Shown one piece after another: positions 25,874 to 34,318 of a stretch of 64,000 nt of DNA. The notes beneath the pieces are model-generated. The model searched no databases. It saw only the letters and a list, made by a program, of their open reading frames with translations, and was not told the DNA's origin. Location of the stretch: assembly GCA_016710935.1 (NCBI GenBank), contig JADJTY010000012.1, positions 744,001 through 808,000 of the forward strand, given 5' to 3'. Positions within the stretch are counted from its first letter, which is position 1, and each line of letters starts with the position of its first letter. The translations under genes and the position numbers were made by a program. The DNA is from Chitinophagaceae bacterium. Lineage in GTDB: Bacteria; Bacteroidota; Bacteroidia; Chitinophagales; Chitinophagaceae.

Positions 25874-26857
25874 TTATTGAACATTGTTGATTATTATTTT
25901 CCCCTTAAAAGTTCCTTGTTGATAATAGCGGAAAGCTTCGGCTGTTCCTGCTAACGGAAAACATCTGTCAATTACAACAGATAGTTTACCATCATCAAAG
26001 AGCTGCGATAATTCATCAAGCCCCTCTTTGTTTACATGATACCCCATGATGCCCAGTTTTTTATTGCTGAATTTTGACAGCAGGGGTTGTACCAACATCA
26101 TCTGAACGAGTAACCATCCCATGGAACCGCCAATCATGGAAAATACACCTCCGGGTTTTAATGCCCTTTTGTAATCACTAACGGAACGGCGGGCTGTTAC
26201 ATCCAGTATATAATCGTACTGCATTCCGGTTTTGGTATAATCTGTTTTCCGGTAATCAATTAATTCATCTGCTCCCAATGAACGCAACATTTCAAACTTT
26301 TCTTCCTTGTCAACACAGGTTACCATAGCGCCAATTGATTTGGCATATTGCAAAGCAATGGGACCAACACCCCCACCTGCACCATTGATCAATACATGCT
26401 GCCCTGCCTGCAATGGTTTTTTATAACGAAGCCCCTGCAAGGCCAGCAAACCCGCCTGTGGTAAAGCAGCTGCCTGTTCAAAACTCATCTTCGGGGATTT
26501 TTTTGCCAGCATTTTTTCCGGAGCGCATACATATTCGGCAAAAGCGCCAAAGCCTGCACCGGCAATATCTCCAAAGACCTCATCACCGGGTTTGAAATTT
26601 TTTATGTTGCTTCCCGAAGCCTCTATTACCCCGGCAACATCGGCACCCAAAATTTTATTTTTAGGTTTAAACAAACCTCCCAACAATCTTGTCAGCAATC
26701 CTTTACCACTGATTAATCCATTGTCCCATTCATTTACTGATGATGCCACTATTTTGATCAGCACTTCATTTTCTTTTGGCACCGGTTTATCCACTTCTTT
26801 CAACTGAAGTACATCCGGCGAACCATATTCTGCATAAACGATTGCTTTCATTTTCAT
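25874..26857 (-). CDS. Zinc-independent MDR NAD(P)-dependent oxidoreductase
   Basis: About 327 residues. It opens MKAIVYAEYGSPDVLQLKEV and has AGADVAGV (seen here as GADVAGVIEASG), GDEVFGD, and the Rossmann motif HVLINGAGGGVGPIALQYAKSIGA (in part). These are the marks of quinone-oxidoreductase-like MDR enzymes without catalytic zinc. The preferred ATG 26857 lies 4 bp after the upstream DUF1801 stop with GGA ahead; a start at 26869 would overlap that gene. The substrate is unknown, with reactive carbonyls or quinones the usual guess. Confidence 0.85.
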   Translation of the reverse strand: MKMKAIVYAEYGSPDVLQLKEVDKPVPKENEVLIKIVASSVNEWDNGLISGKGLLTRLLGGLFKPKNKILGADVAGVIEASGSNIKNFKPGDEVFGDIAGAGFGAFAEYVCAPEKMLAKKSPKMSFEQAAALPQAGLLALQGLRYKKPLQAGQHVLINGAGGGVGPIALQYAKSIGAMVTCVDKEEKFEMLRSLGADELIDYRKTDYTKTGMQYDYILDVTARRSVSDYKRALKPGGVFSMIGGSMGWLLVQMMLVQPLLSKFSNKKLGIMGYHVNKEGLDELSQLFDDGKLSVVIDRCFPLAGTAEAFRYYQQGTFKGKIIINNVQ

Positions 26858-26861
26858 TAGT

Positions 26862-27335
26862 TTATCCACTTTTTTTTCTGCTGTCTTTTAATACTGATTC
26901 ATACAAGTCAATCCACTCGTTTACCGTTATTTTAGATGCCAGTTCGCCAATGAGGTCATACGGGATGTCTTCGGGTTTTTTATAACGGATACAACTTTTG
27001 CCCATGTCCAGTTTTTTGGGTGATGCTTTGGCATGTGCCTCCTGGAACCATTTGAGTAATTTCGGGTTGGCATAAATACCCATATGATACAGGTTAATGG
27101 AATTTTTTTGCGAAGCCAACCCCATAAAGGGTAAGGGGTCTTTGGGGTTACAATGGTACCCGGCCGGATAAATGGAATGTGGCACACAATAGCCCATCAT
27201 ACCATAACCCATGGTTTCTTTAAACCCTTTGGGCAGGTTTTTTAAAATTATTTTACGCAGTTTGTTCATGGCGGCCTGCCTTTCCGCAGGTATTTCTGCT
27301 AAATATTCATCAACAGTTGGGGCTTTCGATTGCAT
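26862..27335 (-). CDS. DUF1801-family protein
   Basis: 157 residues. It begins KAPTVDEYLAEIPAERQAAM and has ETMGYGMMGYCVP, GLASQKNSINLYHMGIY and KSCIRYKKPEDIP, the usual conserved segments of DUF1801 (YdhG/YjbR-like fold). The function of the family is unknown and the proteins are cytoplasmic. It is followed at 4 bp by the MDR oxidoreductase. A TATATTTG element on the minus strand (27380-27373) is a candidate -7 site. Confidence 0.8.
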   Translation of the reverse strand: MQSKAPTVDEYLAEIPAERQAAMNKLRKIILKNLPKGFKETMGYGMMGYCVPHSIYPAGYHCNPKDPLPFMGLASQKNSINLYHMGIYANPKLLKWFQEAHAKASPKKLDMGKSCIRYKKPEDIPYDLIGELASKITVNEWIDLYESVLKDSRKKSG

Positions 27336-27441
27336 AGCTGGCTATTTTTCTCGGTTAAAAAAGGTGTTCATACAAATATAAAAATGATAGAACGAAAAAA
27401 AATCAGTTTAAGCCTGAACTGCTTTACTGCATTGAAAAAGG

Positions 27442-27933
27442 TTAATTACTGATTTTCCTGCGTGCGTAATAGAAATCAGCTCTTTTATCAGGCATTGAAA
27501 TCCCGCCATCCACAAATGCATGTATAGAATCTTTGTTCACCAGTTTATAAGAAATCCTTTTAGGAAAATCGTGTTGCGGATTTTCAGCTACAAAACCGGT
27601 ATCGGAATAAGCAGTTAATATAAATTCAACCGGTTGTTCATTATTCTGGCCGGCTGCTTTGGCTTCATAGTAAAATGAAGTATCCCTTCGGAAAATCTTT
27701 ATGGTTTCAAAAGGAATAACAGAATCTCCCTTTACAAAATCCGAACTTCCTTCCATGAGGCTATCGTTAACCGGTTTCCATTGTTCGGTTACTGTTCCCT
27801 CGTCTGTTTTCATTGCCCATGAACCATTGAGCCAATTCAATCGATTGACTGTTTCCGGTTTGTTTTTTTTCACCTGGCTGCAACCTGCCAACATTGTTGC
27901 AAAAATTAAAACTGCAGAGATACTTTTTTTCAT
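27442..27933 (-). CDS. DUF6265-like lipoprotein
   Basis: 163 residues with a lipobox LAGCSQ (Cys about residue 18). The mature part starts NRLNWLNGSWAMKTDEGTVTEQW and contains ENPQHDFPKRISYK and a C-terminal FYYARRK, a pattern of the DUF6265 beta-barrel domain. The function is unknown. It is the last gene of a tightly spaced minus-strand run (VOC protein 12 bp upstream, then DUF1801 and DUF2911). Confidence 0.75.
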   Translation of the reverse strand: MKKSISAVLIFATMLAGCSQVKKNKPETVNRLNWLNGSWAMKTDEGTVTEQWKPVNDSLMEGSSDFVKGDSVIPFETIKIFRRDTSFYYEAKAAGQNNEQPVEFILTAYSDTGFVAENPQHDFPKRISYKLVNKDSIHAFVDGGISMPDKRADFYYARRKISN

Positions 27934-27945
27934 ACTTCTGATTTT

Positions 27946-28329
27946 TTATTGCGGTATGCTGTGCAATGCTATCCTGTTTCCCTCTGTATCCATAAATACA
28001 GCCATAAAGCCATATTCAGGGCTTATCTCGGTTTTAGGCACCATAATACTGCCTCCCGCTGCAACAACTTTGTCCAGTACGTTTTGAACATCGGGATTGG
28101 CATTTAAATAAATTAACGGGCCATCAGTTGCGGAAACTTTGTGAAAGCCGCCACTATTAACCAATGCGCCCCCAACCTGTGTCATCATATCATCCAGCGG
28201 AAACATCCGCATTTGAATATTGGGCATATCCATCGGTATCATGTTGATACCAAAAATGGTTTCATAAAATTGTTGAGCCCGGTTAATATCGGTGGTTGGT
28301 ATTTCAAACCAGCTGATTGCATGTTGCAT
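27946..28329 (-). CDS. VOC/glyoxalase-family protein
   Basis: 127 residues. It shows the paired beta-alpha-beta layout of the vicinal oxygen chelate fold: ISWFEIPTTDINRAQQFYETIFG at the start (in part) and YGFMAVFMDTEGNRIALHS at the end. Metal ligands of true glyoxalase I are only partly apparent. Such proteins include glyoxalases, dioxygenases and drug-binding proteins. It sits between a DUF1801 gene (11 bp upstream) and the DUF6265 lipoprotein (12 bp downstream). Confidence 0.82.
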   Translation of the reverse strand: MQHAISWFEIPTTDINRAQQFYETIFGINMIPMDMPNIQMRMFPLDDMMTQVGGALVNSGGFHKVSATDGPLIYLNANPDVQNVLDKVVAAGGSIMVPKTEISPEYGFMAVFMDTEGNRIALHSIPQ

Positions 28330-28340
28330 ATTTTTTTATT

Positions 28341-28799
28341 TTAGTTTTTATGTATTTCATTCATGTATTTCCAGGAAACTGTTACCAGTTCCTTTAACAC
28401 TTTGATGTCTACATCAGCCAGTTTATTAATATACAGGCAGCTTCCCCCGCTTATTTTATATTTCCCCAGTTTTTTCATCAACTCACCATACTTTGAAAAC
28501 CCTGTCATAAAATAAACAGTAAGATTTTGTTTACGGGGTGAAAAACCTGTCATAAACCATTCGCCGCTGCGGCCTGTTTTGGGTGAAGTGAAAATATATT
28601 TTCCAAAACCAACAATACTGCCGCCCCACATCAAGGGTTCGGTTCGGGTAACGGATTTCATCATTTTTAATATAGCAAGACTGTCTTCTCTTTTTTGCAC
28701 ATCAGGATGAGAGGATAAAAATGAAATGACATCTGCGTCATTTTCCTTTGTTTTCAGGACTACGAGTTTCTTTTTACTGCTGGTTGATGTCTTTGCCAT
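28341..28799 (-). CDS. DUF1801-family protein
   Basis: 152 residues. After a Lys/Ser-rich start it has DVISFLSSHPDVQKREDSLAI, PLMWGGSIVGFGKY and a basic KQNLTVYFMTGFSKY, matching DUF1801. It differs clearly from the DUF1801 protein at 26862-27335. It overlaps the end of the DUF2911 gene by 26 bp, so translation is coupled. The function is unknown. Confidence 0.78.
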   Translation of the reverse strand: MAKTSTSSKKKLVVLKTKENDADVISFLSSHPDVQKREDSLAILKMMKSVTRTEPLMWGGSIVGFGKYIFTSPKTGRSGEWFMTGFSPRKQNLTVYFMTGFSKYGELMKKLGKYKISGGSCLYINKLADVDIKVLKELVTVSWKYMNEIHKN

Positions 28800-29889
28800 C
28801 TTTTAACTTTTTAATGTAATCTTCCGTTTGTTTTTTTGATGTCTCATTAGGTGCCTGCGCTAATGCTTTTTCAGCATACGTGACTGCTTTTTTGAAATCG
28901 CCTTTGGCCGACCAACCGCTCATTAAACCATTGTTTACACCCCAAACATCGCCGTATCTTTTTTCACCCGCTTTAAATATTTCCATCGCCCTGTCAATTC
29001 TTTTTTGTGAAATAAGCTGGCGGCCATAAGCTGTGTATTGATTAGCTGTAGCAATCGTCAATGCTTCGTCCATGGTTGAGTCGGCCTGTGCTGTTCTCTT
29101 TAATTTGTCGTAAGCATTAGCCAGGTTACGCAGGGTAATAAAACTCTTTTGGCCCTGAAAACCTGTGATGGCCCGTACACTCCATGCTAGTGCTTCTTCT
29201 AAATTAATATTTTTATTTAAGCAATATTGCGCCGCCTGCAGCATGTTGTTGCTGTTGAACCCTTTCTGACTTGTCACCTGTTCCCTCAATCTTGCCAGCA
29301 CAATATTATCTACATCCACATCTATCTTAAACGGTACCGATAATTTTTCCCACTGCATGGCGATCACACAATATTTTTCTTTGTGCTCAATAAACTCATA
29401 CTTTAAATATTCTACACTTTTATCCAGTGCAACCGGCTTTACATTTACCCTCAGCGCATCATATTTCTCTTCGTAATAAAAGCTGCCCCAGGCTTCTGTT
29501 TGCGTAGAAAATATAAGCATTACATGATCGGCTGCCATGGCCATGTGCAGGCCATAACTGCCTGCTTTAAGTGGCTGTCCTTCTATGGTAACATCATGCT
29601 CAAATGTAATTACGGTGTTTTCATTGGCTCCTGCCCGCCAGGGTGCCGTGTTTTTATTTGTTATAAAACTATTGGAGTTAAATCCATAAGGAACCACATT
29701 GCCATCACCATAAATTTTACCTTCCCGCTTATTTACATCGGGCCGGCTGTATTTAATGGTTATAGATGTTATACCCACTTCTTCGCTAATAGAGGCCCGT
29801 GGGTTACCGCCACTGGCGGGCAAATCCATTTGGGCAAAAGCATAAGAGAAAGAAAACAATAAAAAAAAAGCAAGCTGTAAATATTTCAT
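28774..29889 (-). CDS. Exported DUF2911 protein with TPR-like C-terminus
   Basis: 371 residues with a signal peptide ending YAFAQ. The first 170 mature residues form a DUF2911 domain (ASISEEVGITSITIKYSRPDV and EGKIYGDGNVVPYGF are visible in part; also WRAGANENTVITF). The rest is helical with TPR-like periodicity up to KAVTYAEKALAQAPNE. DUF2911 proteins are widespread in Bacteroidota and of unknown role. The gene overlaps the following DUF1801 gene by 26 bp. Confidence 0.82.
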   Translation of the reverse strand: MKYLQLAFFLLFSFSYAFAQMDLPASGGNPRASISEEVGITSITIKYSRPDVNKREGKIYGDGNVVPYGFNSNSFITNKNTAPWRAGANENTVITFEHDVTIEGQPLKAGSYGLHMAMAADHVMLIFSTQTEAWGSFYYEEKYDALRVNVKPVALDKSVEYLKYEFIEHKEKYCVIAMQWEKLSVPFKIDVDVDNIVLARLREQVTSQKGFNSNNMLQAAQYCLNKNINLEEALAWSVRAITGFQGQKSFITLRNLANAYDKLKRTAQADSTMDEALTIATANQYTAYGRQLISQKRIDRAMEIFKAGEKRYGDVWGVNNGLMSGWSAKGDFKKAVTYAEKALAQAPNETSKKQTEDYIKKLKDGKDINQQ

Positions 29890-29941
29890 GTTATTTTGAT
29901 TTTAGATACTATAATAAATATTATATAAATAAGGTCATGAA

Positions 29942-30469
29942 TTATTTCAACAATTTTTTCCTTCGGTATTCTAGGTCATATTCTGTACTCCAGGTTTTTC
30001 CATTGTCTTTGCTTATCTCGCCGTGCTGCCTCAGTTTATCAGCATTTATATTCGTAAAGGTCATTTTACGGATGGCCATTGTGTCATTACTTATCTTAAA
30101 TGGTGTAGATAAATAAATGATCTGGTTGTTCTCGTATCTGCCCTGCATGTATTCATTGGTTCCGCCAACATTATCAACCCAGGTTTGCTGCCACTGTTTG
30201 GTGCTTGCATTATATGTATTAAAGCTTTTTCCGGCGTAGCGCAGCCCCTGTTGTAGCGAGGTACTTGTCCATTCTTCAAAAATAATACAGCTGTCAAGTA
30301 TTAAACTGATCTTACTATCACCAGCCTTTTTTCCATTTGGTGCAAAAGCCTCCCATTCGCCTATCCAAAAATCAAACTGGCGGTAAACGGGGTTGCTGCA
30401 GGGAAGTTTCTGTGCGTGTGTTGCCGCGGAAAGGCAGGTTGCGATGATGTACAGTGATAATTTTCTCAT
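29942..30469 (-). CDS. Exported DUF1579-like protein
   Basis: About 175 residues. ATG 30469 starts the signal peptide MRKLSLYIIATCLSAATHAQ; the frame is open to 30502, but that adds residues before the signal. The mature protein begins LPCSNPVYRQFDFWIGEWEA and has WQQTWVDNVGGTNEYMQG, a typical DUF1579-type lipocalin-like pattern. It is the first gene of the minus-strand run, 52 bp ahead of the DUF2911 gene. The ligand is unknown. Confidence 0.75.
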   Translation of the reverse strand: MRKLSLYIIATCLSAATHAQKLPCSNPVYRQFDFWIGEWEAFAPNGKKAGDSKISLILDSCIIFEEWTSTSLQQGLRYAGKSFNTYNASTKQWQQTWVDNVGGTNEYMQGRYENNQIIYLSTPFKISNDTMAIRKMTFTNINADKLRQHGEISKDNGKTWSTEYDLEYRRKKLLK

Positions 30470-30758
30470 AATAGTTTTTCTGAAAGACAATTGATAATAC
30501 ACAAAAGCTTCATGCTTTATCCATCTATACTCCCGTCCGTCATTTACTTTACGCTATCCTGTCTGGTGATCAGCTTTTATTCTTTTCCTTTCAACAAAAT
30601 AGGAAAATAAAACAATAAGCTACACCTTTTTATGACAGGCGGCGATGCAGGACCGGCCCTTTTCCATAAATATTTATTTTGGGCTTGTTTGCTATTTTTT
30701 AACAAATGAATTGTGTAATCCCATTGGGCGTTTCATCCTATACACAAATTCAGCTGTT
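30470..30758. other. Spacer between divergent genes
   Basis: This 289-bp AT-rich spacer separates the DUF1579-like gene and the RnfD-like gene. In the RnfD frame it is open from 30645, but the encoded stretch has no conserved look. I see no repeat or clear promoter beyond a weak TATTTTGG near 30675. Confidence 0.4.
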
Positions 30759-31643
30759 ATGCCTTTACTTACTTTATTTAAAGATGCCCGTTACTTTCAA
30801 ATCATTTTTCAAAGTATATTTTTAAGCTATGGTATTTTGTTTTTGCACTGGCGTAACGAAAGCTGGTTATATGCCACCTACTTTACAACAAGCCTTGTCG
30901 TGCAGTTTGTGTGTGCCTATTTCTTAGGCAAAAAAAATATTCCGTTTCTGCAGCGATTGAAAAATGGAATTCCTTCTGTACTTATTTCTTCCTTCGGACT
31001 AAGCCTTTTATTAAAAACCAATTATTGGTGGGTGGCTGTGTTTGCTGCTGCAGTTTCCATCCTTTCCAAATACATTATTCGCATTAATGGTAAGCATATT
31101 TTTAATCCTTCGGCATTGGGCATTGTTGCTGCTATTTTTTTAACCGGTAATGCGTGGATAAGCCCCGGCCAATGGGGCAGCGGAGCTGTAATTATGTTTG
31201 GAGTTTTGAGTTTAGGGTTTATTGTTACTACAAAAGTGCAGAAGTTAGATGTTTCTTTAGCCTTTCTTGGCACATTTGCGGGCCTTATTTTTTTACGCCA
31301 GGTCATTTACCTGGGTTGGCCCATGGACCATTTTATACAATCGGTAAGCACCGGTAGCCTCCTGTTATTTTCTTTCTTTATGATCACCGATCCTAAAACA
31401 ATTCCCGATCATACCGCTGCAAGGGTTGTTTGGTGTATGGCCATTGCAGCCGTTGCATTTTATTTAACTGCCTTCAAATTTATGAATGGTGCTCCCATTA
31501 TTGTGCTGGTACTGGCACAGCCACTTGTGCCCATCCTGGATAAATTTTTTAAAGCCAGAAAATTTGAATGGTCAAAACCAAAAGCGTACACCCCTGAAGA
31601 GAAAAATTTTCTGCAGGTCGTTTATTCAAGATCAATTATGTAA
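30759..31643 (+). CDS. NqrB/RnfD-like polytopic membrane protein
   Basis: About 294 residues from ATG 30759 (MPLLTLFKDARYFQI). Around nine membrane segments are visible, with the conserved HIFNPSALGIVAAIFLTG, WISPGQWGSGAV and FFMITDPKTIPDH, as in subunits NqrB/RnfD of ion-pumping oxidoreductases. I do not see the canonical flavinylated Thr motif, and no other rnf or nqr genes are near. The open frame extends upstream to 30645 but that part lacks similarity in style. It is 24 bp ahead of a DUF2330 gene, a pairing that suggests a shared function. Confidence 0.75.
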   Translation: MPLLTLFKDARYFQIIFQSIFLSYGILFLHWRNESWLYATYFTTSLVVQFVCAYFLGKKNIPFLQRLKNGIPSVLISSFGLSLLLKTNYWWVAVFAAAVSILSKYIIRINGKHIFNPSALGIVAAIFLTGNAWISPGQWGSGAVIMFGVLSLGFIVTTKVQKLDVSLAFLGTFAGLIFLRQVIYLGWPMDHFIQSVSTGSLLLFSFFMITDPKTIPDHTAARVVWCMAIAAVAFYLTAFKFMNGAPIIVLVLAQPLVPILDKFFKARKFEWSKPKAYTPEEKNFLQVVYSRSIM

Positions 31644-31667
31644 TTCTTTAACGGTAAAATTTTAATT

Positions 31668-33143
31668 ATGAAAAAAAGACTTTTAATTATCGGGGCTTTT
31701 ATTGCCATATCCCCCGTATTGTTTTCCTTCTGCGGCTTTTATGTAAGCAAGGCTGATGGAACGCTGAAAAACAAAACCAGCCAGGTTATACTTGTAAGAG
31801 ATGGCAATAGATCTGTCATTACCATGTACAACGATTTTAAAGGTGATACCAAAGATTTTGCGATGGTGGTACCGGTACCGGTGGTGTTGCGTAAAGATGA
31901 TATCAAGGTGGTGGATCAAAGTATTTTTCAACGCCTGAATGATTATAGCGCACCGAGGCTGGTTGAGTATTGGGATCAAAACCCTTGCAACAATTATGAA
32001 ATGATGAAAGAAGATATGTCGATGGCGCCCAGTGCAAATGTGGACAAGGCTTTGGCAGGCAAGGTTGCGGGTGCAAGATCATCTGTAAAAATTGAAGCAC
32101 AATATTTAGTTGGTGAATATGACATTTTGATCTTATCTGCCAAAGAAAGCTCCGGTTTAAAAAACTGGTTGAATGAGCATGGCTATAAAATCCCAGCCGA
32201 TGCAGAGGAAGTACTGGACCCGTACATCAAAAGCAATCTTAAATTTTTTGTGGTTAAGGTAAATGAAAAAGAAAAGAAGAAACTGAATAGTAATTTTTTA
32301 CGCCCGATACAGATCAGTTTTAATTCACCAAAATTTATGTTGCCCATTCGCCTGGGTATGGCCAATGCCGATGGCGACCAGGACCTGATCGTTTATGCTT
32401 TTACCCGCAGGGGCCGAATTGAAAGCACCAATTACCGCAATGCTGATATTGTGAGCAACAGGAATATTCCGCTGTTTGTACAAAAAAACTTTGGTGCCTT
32501 TTATGGCAACCTGTTTACCAACCAATGGGATAAAGAAGGTAAGAGTGTAGCGTTCCTGGAATATGCCTGGAATGTAACACCCGTTAACCCGATGAAATGC
32601 GATCCCTGTGTGGGCAATCCGCCAACAGAGCAGGACCTTGTGCAGAGTGGCGTTTGGTGGCTGGGTGGTAAAGACTGGAATGATTACAGTGATGTTGATA
32701 ATGACGAACCAGACAATGGAAGTAAAAATGTTCACTTCACAAGATTGCATTTCCGCTACAACAGAAAATCGTTCCCGCAGGATCTGATGTTTCAGGTAAC
32801 ACCCAACACATTAAACTACCAGGCAAGGTATATTATTACACACCCTGCCACCGGCGATTTTAACTGTGCTGCCGGTAAAAAATATTTGCAGGATCTGAGA
32901 CAAAGAAGAAAAAAGGAATTACAGGAATTAACTGCATTAACCGGTACCAACATCAACAACTGGCAGGATGAAGCCACTGCCACAAATGATGAAGAAACAA
33001 ATGTAACGGCGCAATACGCAACCTTATTACCACAGGTAAAGGACGAAATGGAAAACAAAGCAAACGTCCCGGTTGGTATTCTTTTATTTGGTGCAGCAAT
33101 GTTGGGTGGCGCAGGTTTAATGCGGTGGAAAGGAATAATTTAA
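31668..33143 (+). CDS. DUF2330-family exported protein with C-terminal membrane anchor
   Basis: 491 residues. After a signal peptide comes FCGFYVSKADGTLKNKTSQV, the Cys-containing start typical of DUF2330, then FAMVVPVPVVLRKDDI. Several Cys pairs follow, including NPCNNYEM and MKCDPCVGNPP. The end has a single membrane segment VPVGILLFGAAMLGGAGLM with WKG after it, so most of the protein faces the periplasm. The function is unknown. The preceding NqrB/RnfD-like gene is 24 bp upstream, and a good terminator follows. Confidence 0.8.
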   Translation: MKKRLLIIGAFIAISPVLFSFCGFYVSKADGTLKNKTSQVILVRDGNRSVITMYNDFKGDTKDFAMVVPVPVVLRKDDIKVVDQSIFQRLNDYSAPRLVEYWDQNPCNNYEMMKEDMSMAPSANVDKALAGKVAGARSSVKIEAQYLVGEYDILILSAKESSGLKNWLNEHGYKIPADAEEVLDPYIKSNLKFFVVKVNEKEKKKLNSNFLRPIQISFNSPKFMLPIRLGMANADGDQDLIVYAFTRRGRIESTNYRNADIVSNRNIPLFVQKNFGAFYGNLFTNQWDKEGKSVAFLEYAWNVTPVNPMKCDPCVGNPPTEQDLVQSGVWWLGGKDWNDYSDVDNDEPDNGSKNVHFTRLHFRYNRKSFPQDLMFQVTPNTLNYQARYIITHPATGDFNCAAGKKYLQDLRQRRKKELQELTALTGTNINNWQDEATATNDEETNVTAQYATLLPQVKDEMENKANVPVGILLFGAAMLGGAGLMRWKGII

Positions 33144-33223
33144 TGTCTAATTAATATAAGAGAGTTGGCTATACAGGGTTTGGTCCTGATAACTATCGGG
33201 ATAGGTTTGGTTTTTAGGTTTGT

Positions 33224-33253
33224 ATGCCCCGCTTTTCAAAGTGGGGCATTTTT
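33224..33253 (+). terminator. Rho-independent terminator
   Basis: ATGCCCC (33224-33230) and GGGGCAT (33243-33249), with an inner CTTT/AAAG pair, are followed by a T-run. It lies 80 bp after the DUF2330 stop. Confidence 0.8.
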
Positions 33254-33297
33254 CCAAGTAAAATGTTCTTGGGGTCCTTGGTGTTTTTGAAAATTGT

Positions 33298-33330
33298 AAA
33301 AAAAAGCCCCGCAAAATTAATTGCAGGGGC
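33298..33330 (-). terminator. Rho-independent terminator
   Basis: Read on the minus strand, GCCCC (33330-33326) and GGGGC (33310-33306), with inner TGCAA/TTGC pairing, are followed by eight Ts (33305-33298). It ends the transcript of the Spy-like gene that stops at 33356. Confidence 0.82.
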
Positions 33331-33355
33331 CTTTTGTTCGCATTCACCTTTAAAG

Positions 33356-33745
33356 CTATTTTCCTCCACCGCCACCACCAGCGGGCCTTTGTGGCCTTAA
33401 TGAAGGTTCAATTTCATCTTTCCATTGTTTCATTTGTGCTTCAGTAAAAATTGCTTTTAATTTAGCATCTCTTGCATCGGTAAATTCTTTACGTTTGGCC
33501 ATCATCGCTTCACGGTCACCGCCGCTTTCTCTTACTTCATCCATTGCTTTTTGTTGCCCGTTAATATAATCAGCAATGATAACATCAGCTTTCGTTTTTG
33601 TATCGGCATCTAATTTTAAGGGTGCCATTTTTTCAATTGTAAATTTTATTCTTTCTTCAGGTGTCATGCGTTGTCCGCCCTGAGCATTTGCTGTAGTAAA
33701 GCTTAACAGGGCAGCTATAACCATCAATCCGATTTGTTTTTTCAT
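33356..33745 (-). CDS. Spy/CpxP-like periplasmic protein
   Basis: 129 residues with a signal peptide ending TANAQ. The mature protein is highly charged and helical. It has MTPEERIKFTIEKMAPLKLDA and LKAIFTEAQMKQWKDE, an LTxxQ-like helix pattern of Spy/CpxP proteins, and a Gly-rich tail. Spy-type proteins are ATP-independent periplasmic chaperones or metal sensors. It is the last gene of the minus-strand sigma module and has its own upstream TATTAGACGAC motif, so it can probably be transcribed separately. Confidence 0.75.
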   Translation of the reverse strand: MKKQIGLMVIAALLSFTTANAQGGQRMTPEERIKFTIEKMAPLKLDADTKTKADVIIADYINGQQKAMDEVRESGGDREAMMAKRKEFTDARDAKLKAIFTEAQMKQWKDEIEPSLRPQRPAGGGGGGK

Positions 33746-33776
33746 TTTTTATGTTTTAAAGTTTTGTTACTTATTT

Positions 33777-33802
33777 TATTAGACGACAGAAAGAAATCAA
33801 AC
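33777..33802 (-). promoter_or_regulatory. Candidate ECF sigma promoter, copy A
   Basis: On the minus strand GTTTGA (33802-33797), 9 bp, then GTCGTCTAATA (33787-33777) lies 31 bp before the Spy-like ATG. The same bipartite arrangement, GTTTTA-9 bp-GTCGTCTAATA, precedes the barrel protein gene at 38183-38158. CGTC is a frequent part of ECF -10 elements. Confidence 0.5.
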
Positions 33803-33821
33803 CATCGCTATTTTTTTTTAT

Positions 33822-33837
33822 CCCGATAGCTATCGGG
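33822..33837. repeat. Perfect 16-bp palindrome CCCGATAGCTATCGGG
   Basis: The palindrome overlaps the stop codon of the CpxP-like gene (stop at 33832-33830). T-runs lie beyond its right end on the plus strand only. A partial relative, ACTATCGGGAT, is at 33191-33202. It could be a dispersed repeat or an mRNA 3'-end hairpin. Confidence 0.65.
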
Positions 33838-34318
33838 GTTTTTTGTTACCCTCACCACCTTTTCTGCTAAAAACTTTTCCAAACAGCGAATCAAATTTCG
33901 GGAGTTGCTCCGGTGTACAAAGCAATCTTATTTTTCTTAAATGATTAAACATCCTCAGTTCCATGATTTTTTGTACAGTTGCCGACTGTTCTGCTAAACT
34001 GTTCATGGCAGAGTCGCTGAAATTTACTGTTGCCAGTTCTTTGAACTGCTGTTCTTTGGGAATGCGCAGGCTGTCCATCATTTTCTTCATATTCTCTTTA
34101 TGCCTGTTACTCAGCGTATCATATTGCATCAGCTGCACGGTGTCAAATCCAATTTCGTTCTTTAAAAAAGCCGAGATCATCGCTTTTCTATCCGGGCGTT
34201 TTTCACGCTTACTGTCATCTTTCTTCAATAAGAAAAAAGACACCAATGTAATATTGGCAACCAGCAATATGCCGATTATAGTAAGAAAAACTTTACTTCT
34301 GTTTTCTTTGTTTATCAT
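33830..34318 (-). CDS. CpxP/Spy-like membrane-anchored periplasmic protein
   Basis: 162 residues. One N-terminal membrane segment (VFLTIIGILLVANITLVSFFLL) is shown here only in part; a long charged helical periplasmic domain follows with two LTxxQ-like stretches (AISAFLKNEIGFDTVQLMQY and TPEQLPKFDSLF). It fits the periplasmic heavy-metal-sensor/CpxP group common beside ECF sigma genes in Bacteroidota. Its ATG overlaps the stop of the preceding small membrane protein by one base (TAATG), so the two are coupled. Confidence 0.75.
   Translation of the reverse strand: MINKENRSKVFLTIIGILLVANITLVSFFLLKKDDSKREKRPDRKAMISAFLKNEIGFDTVQLMQYDTLSNRHKENMKKMMDSLRIPKEQQFKELATVNFSDSAMNSLAEQSATVQKIMELRMFNHLRKIRLLCTPEQLPKFDSLFGKVFSRKGGEGNKKPR

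Noticed and set aside
30759..31643. Member of a complete RNF or NQR complex
   Set aside because: No other rnf or nqr subunit genes are nearby and the usual flavin-Thr motif is not visible.
33822..33837. Terminator of the CpxP-like gene
   Set aside because: On the minus strand the palindrome is followed by A residues, not a T-run, and the neighbouring gene continues in the same direction.
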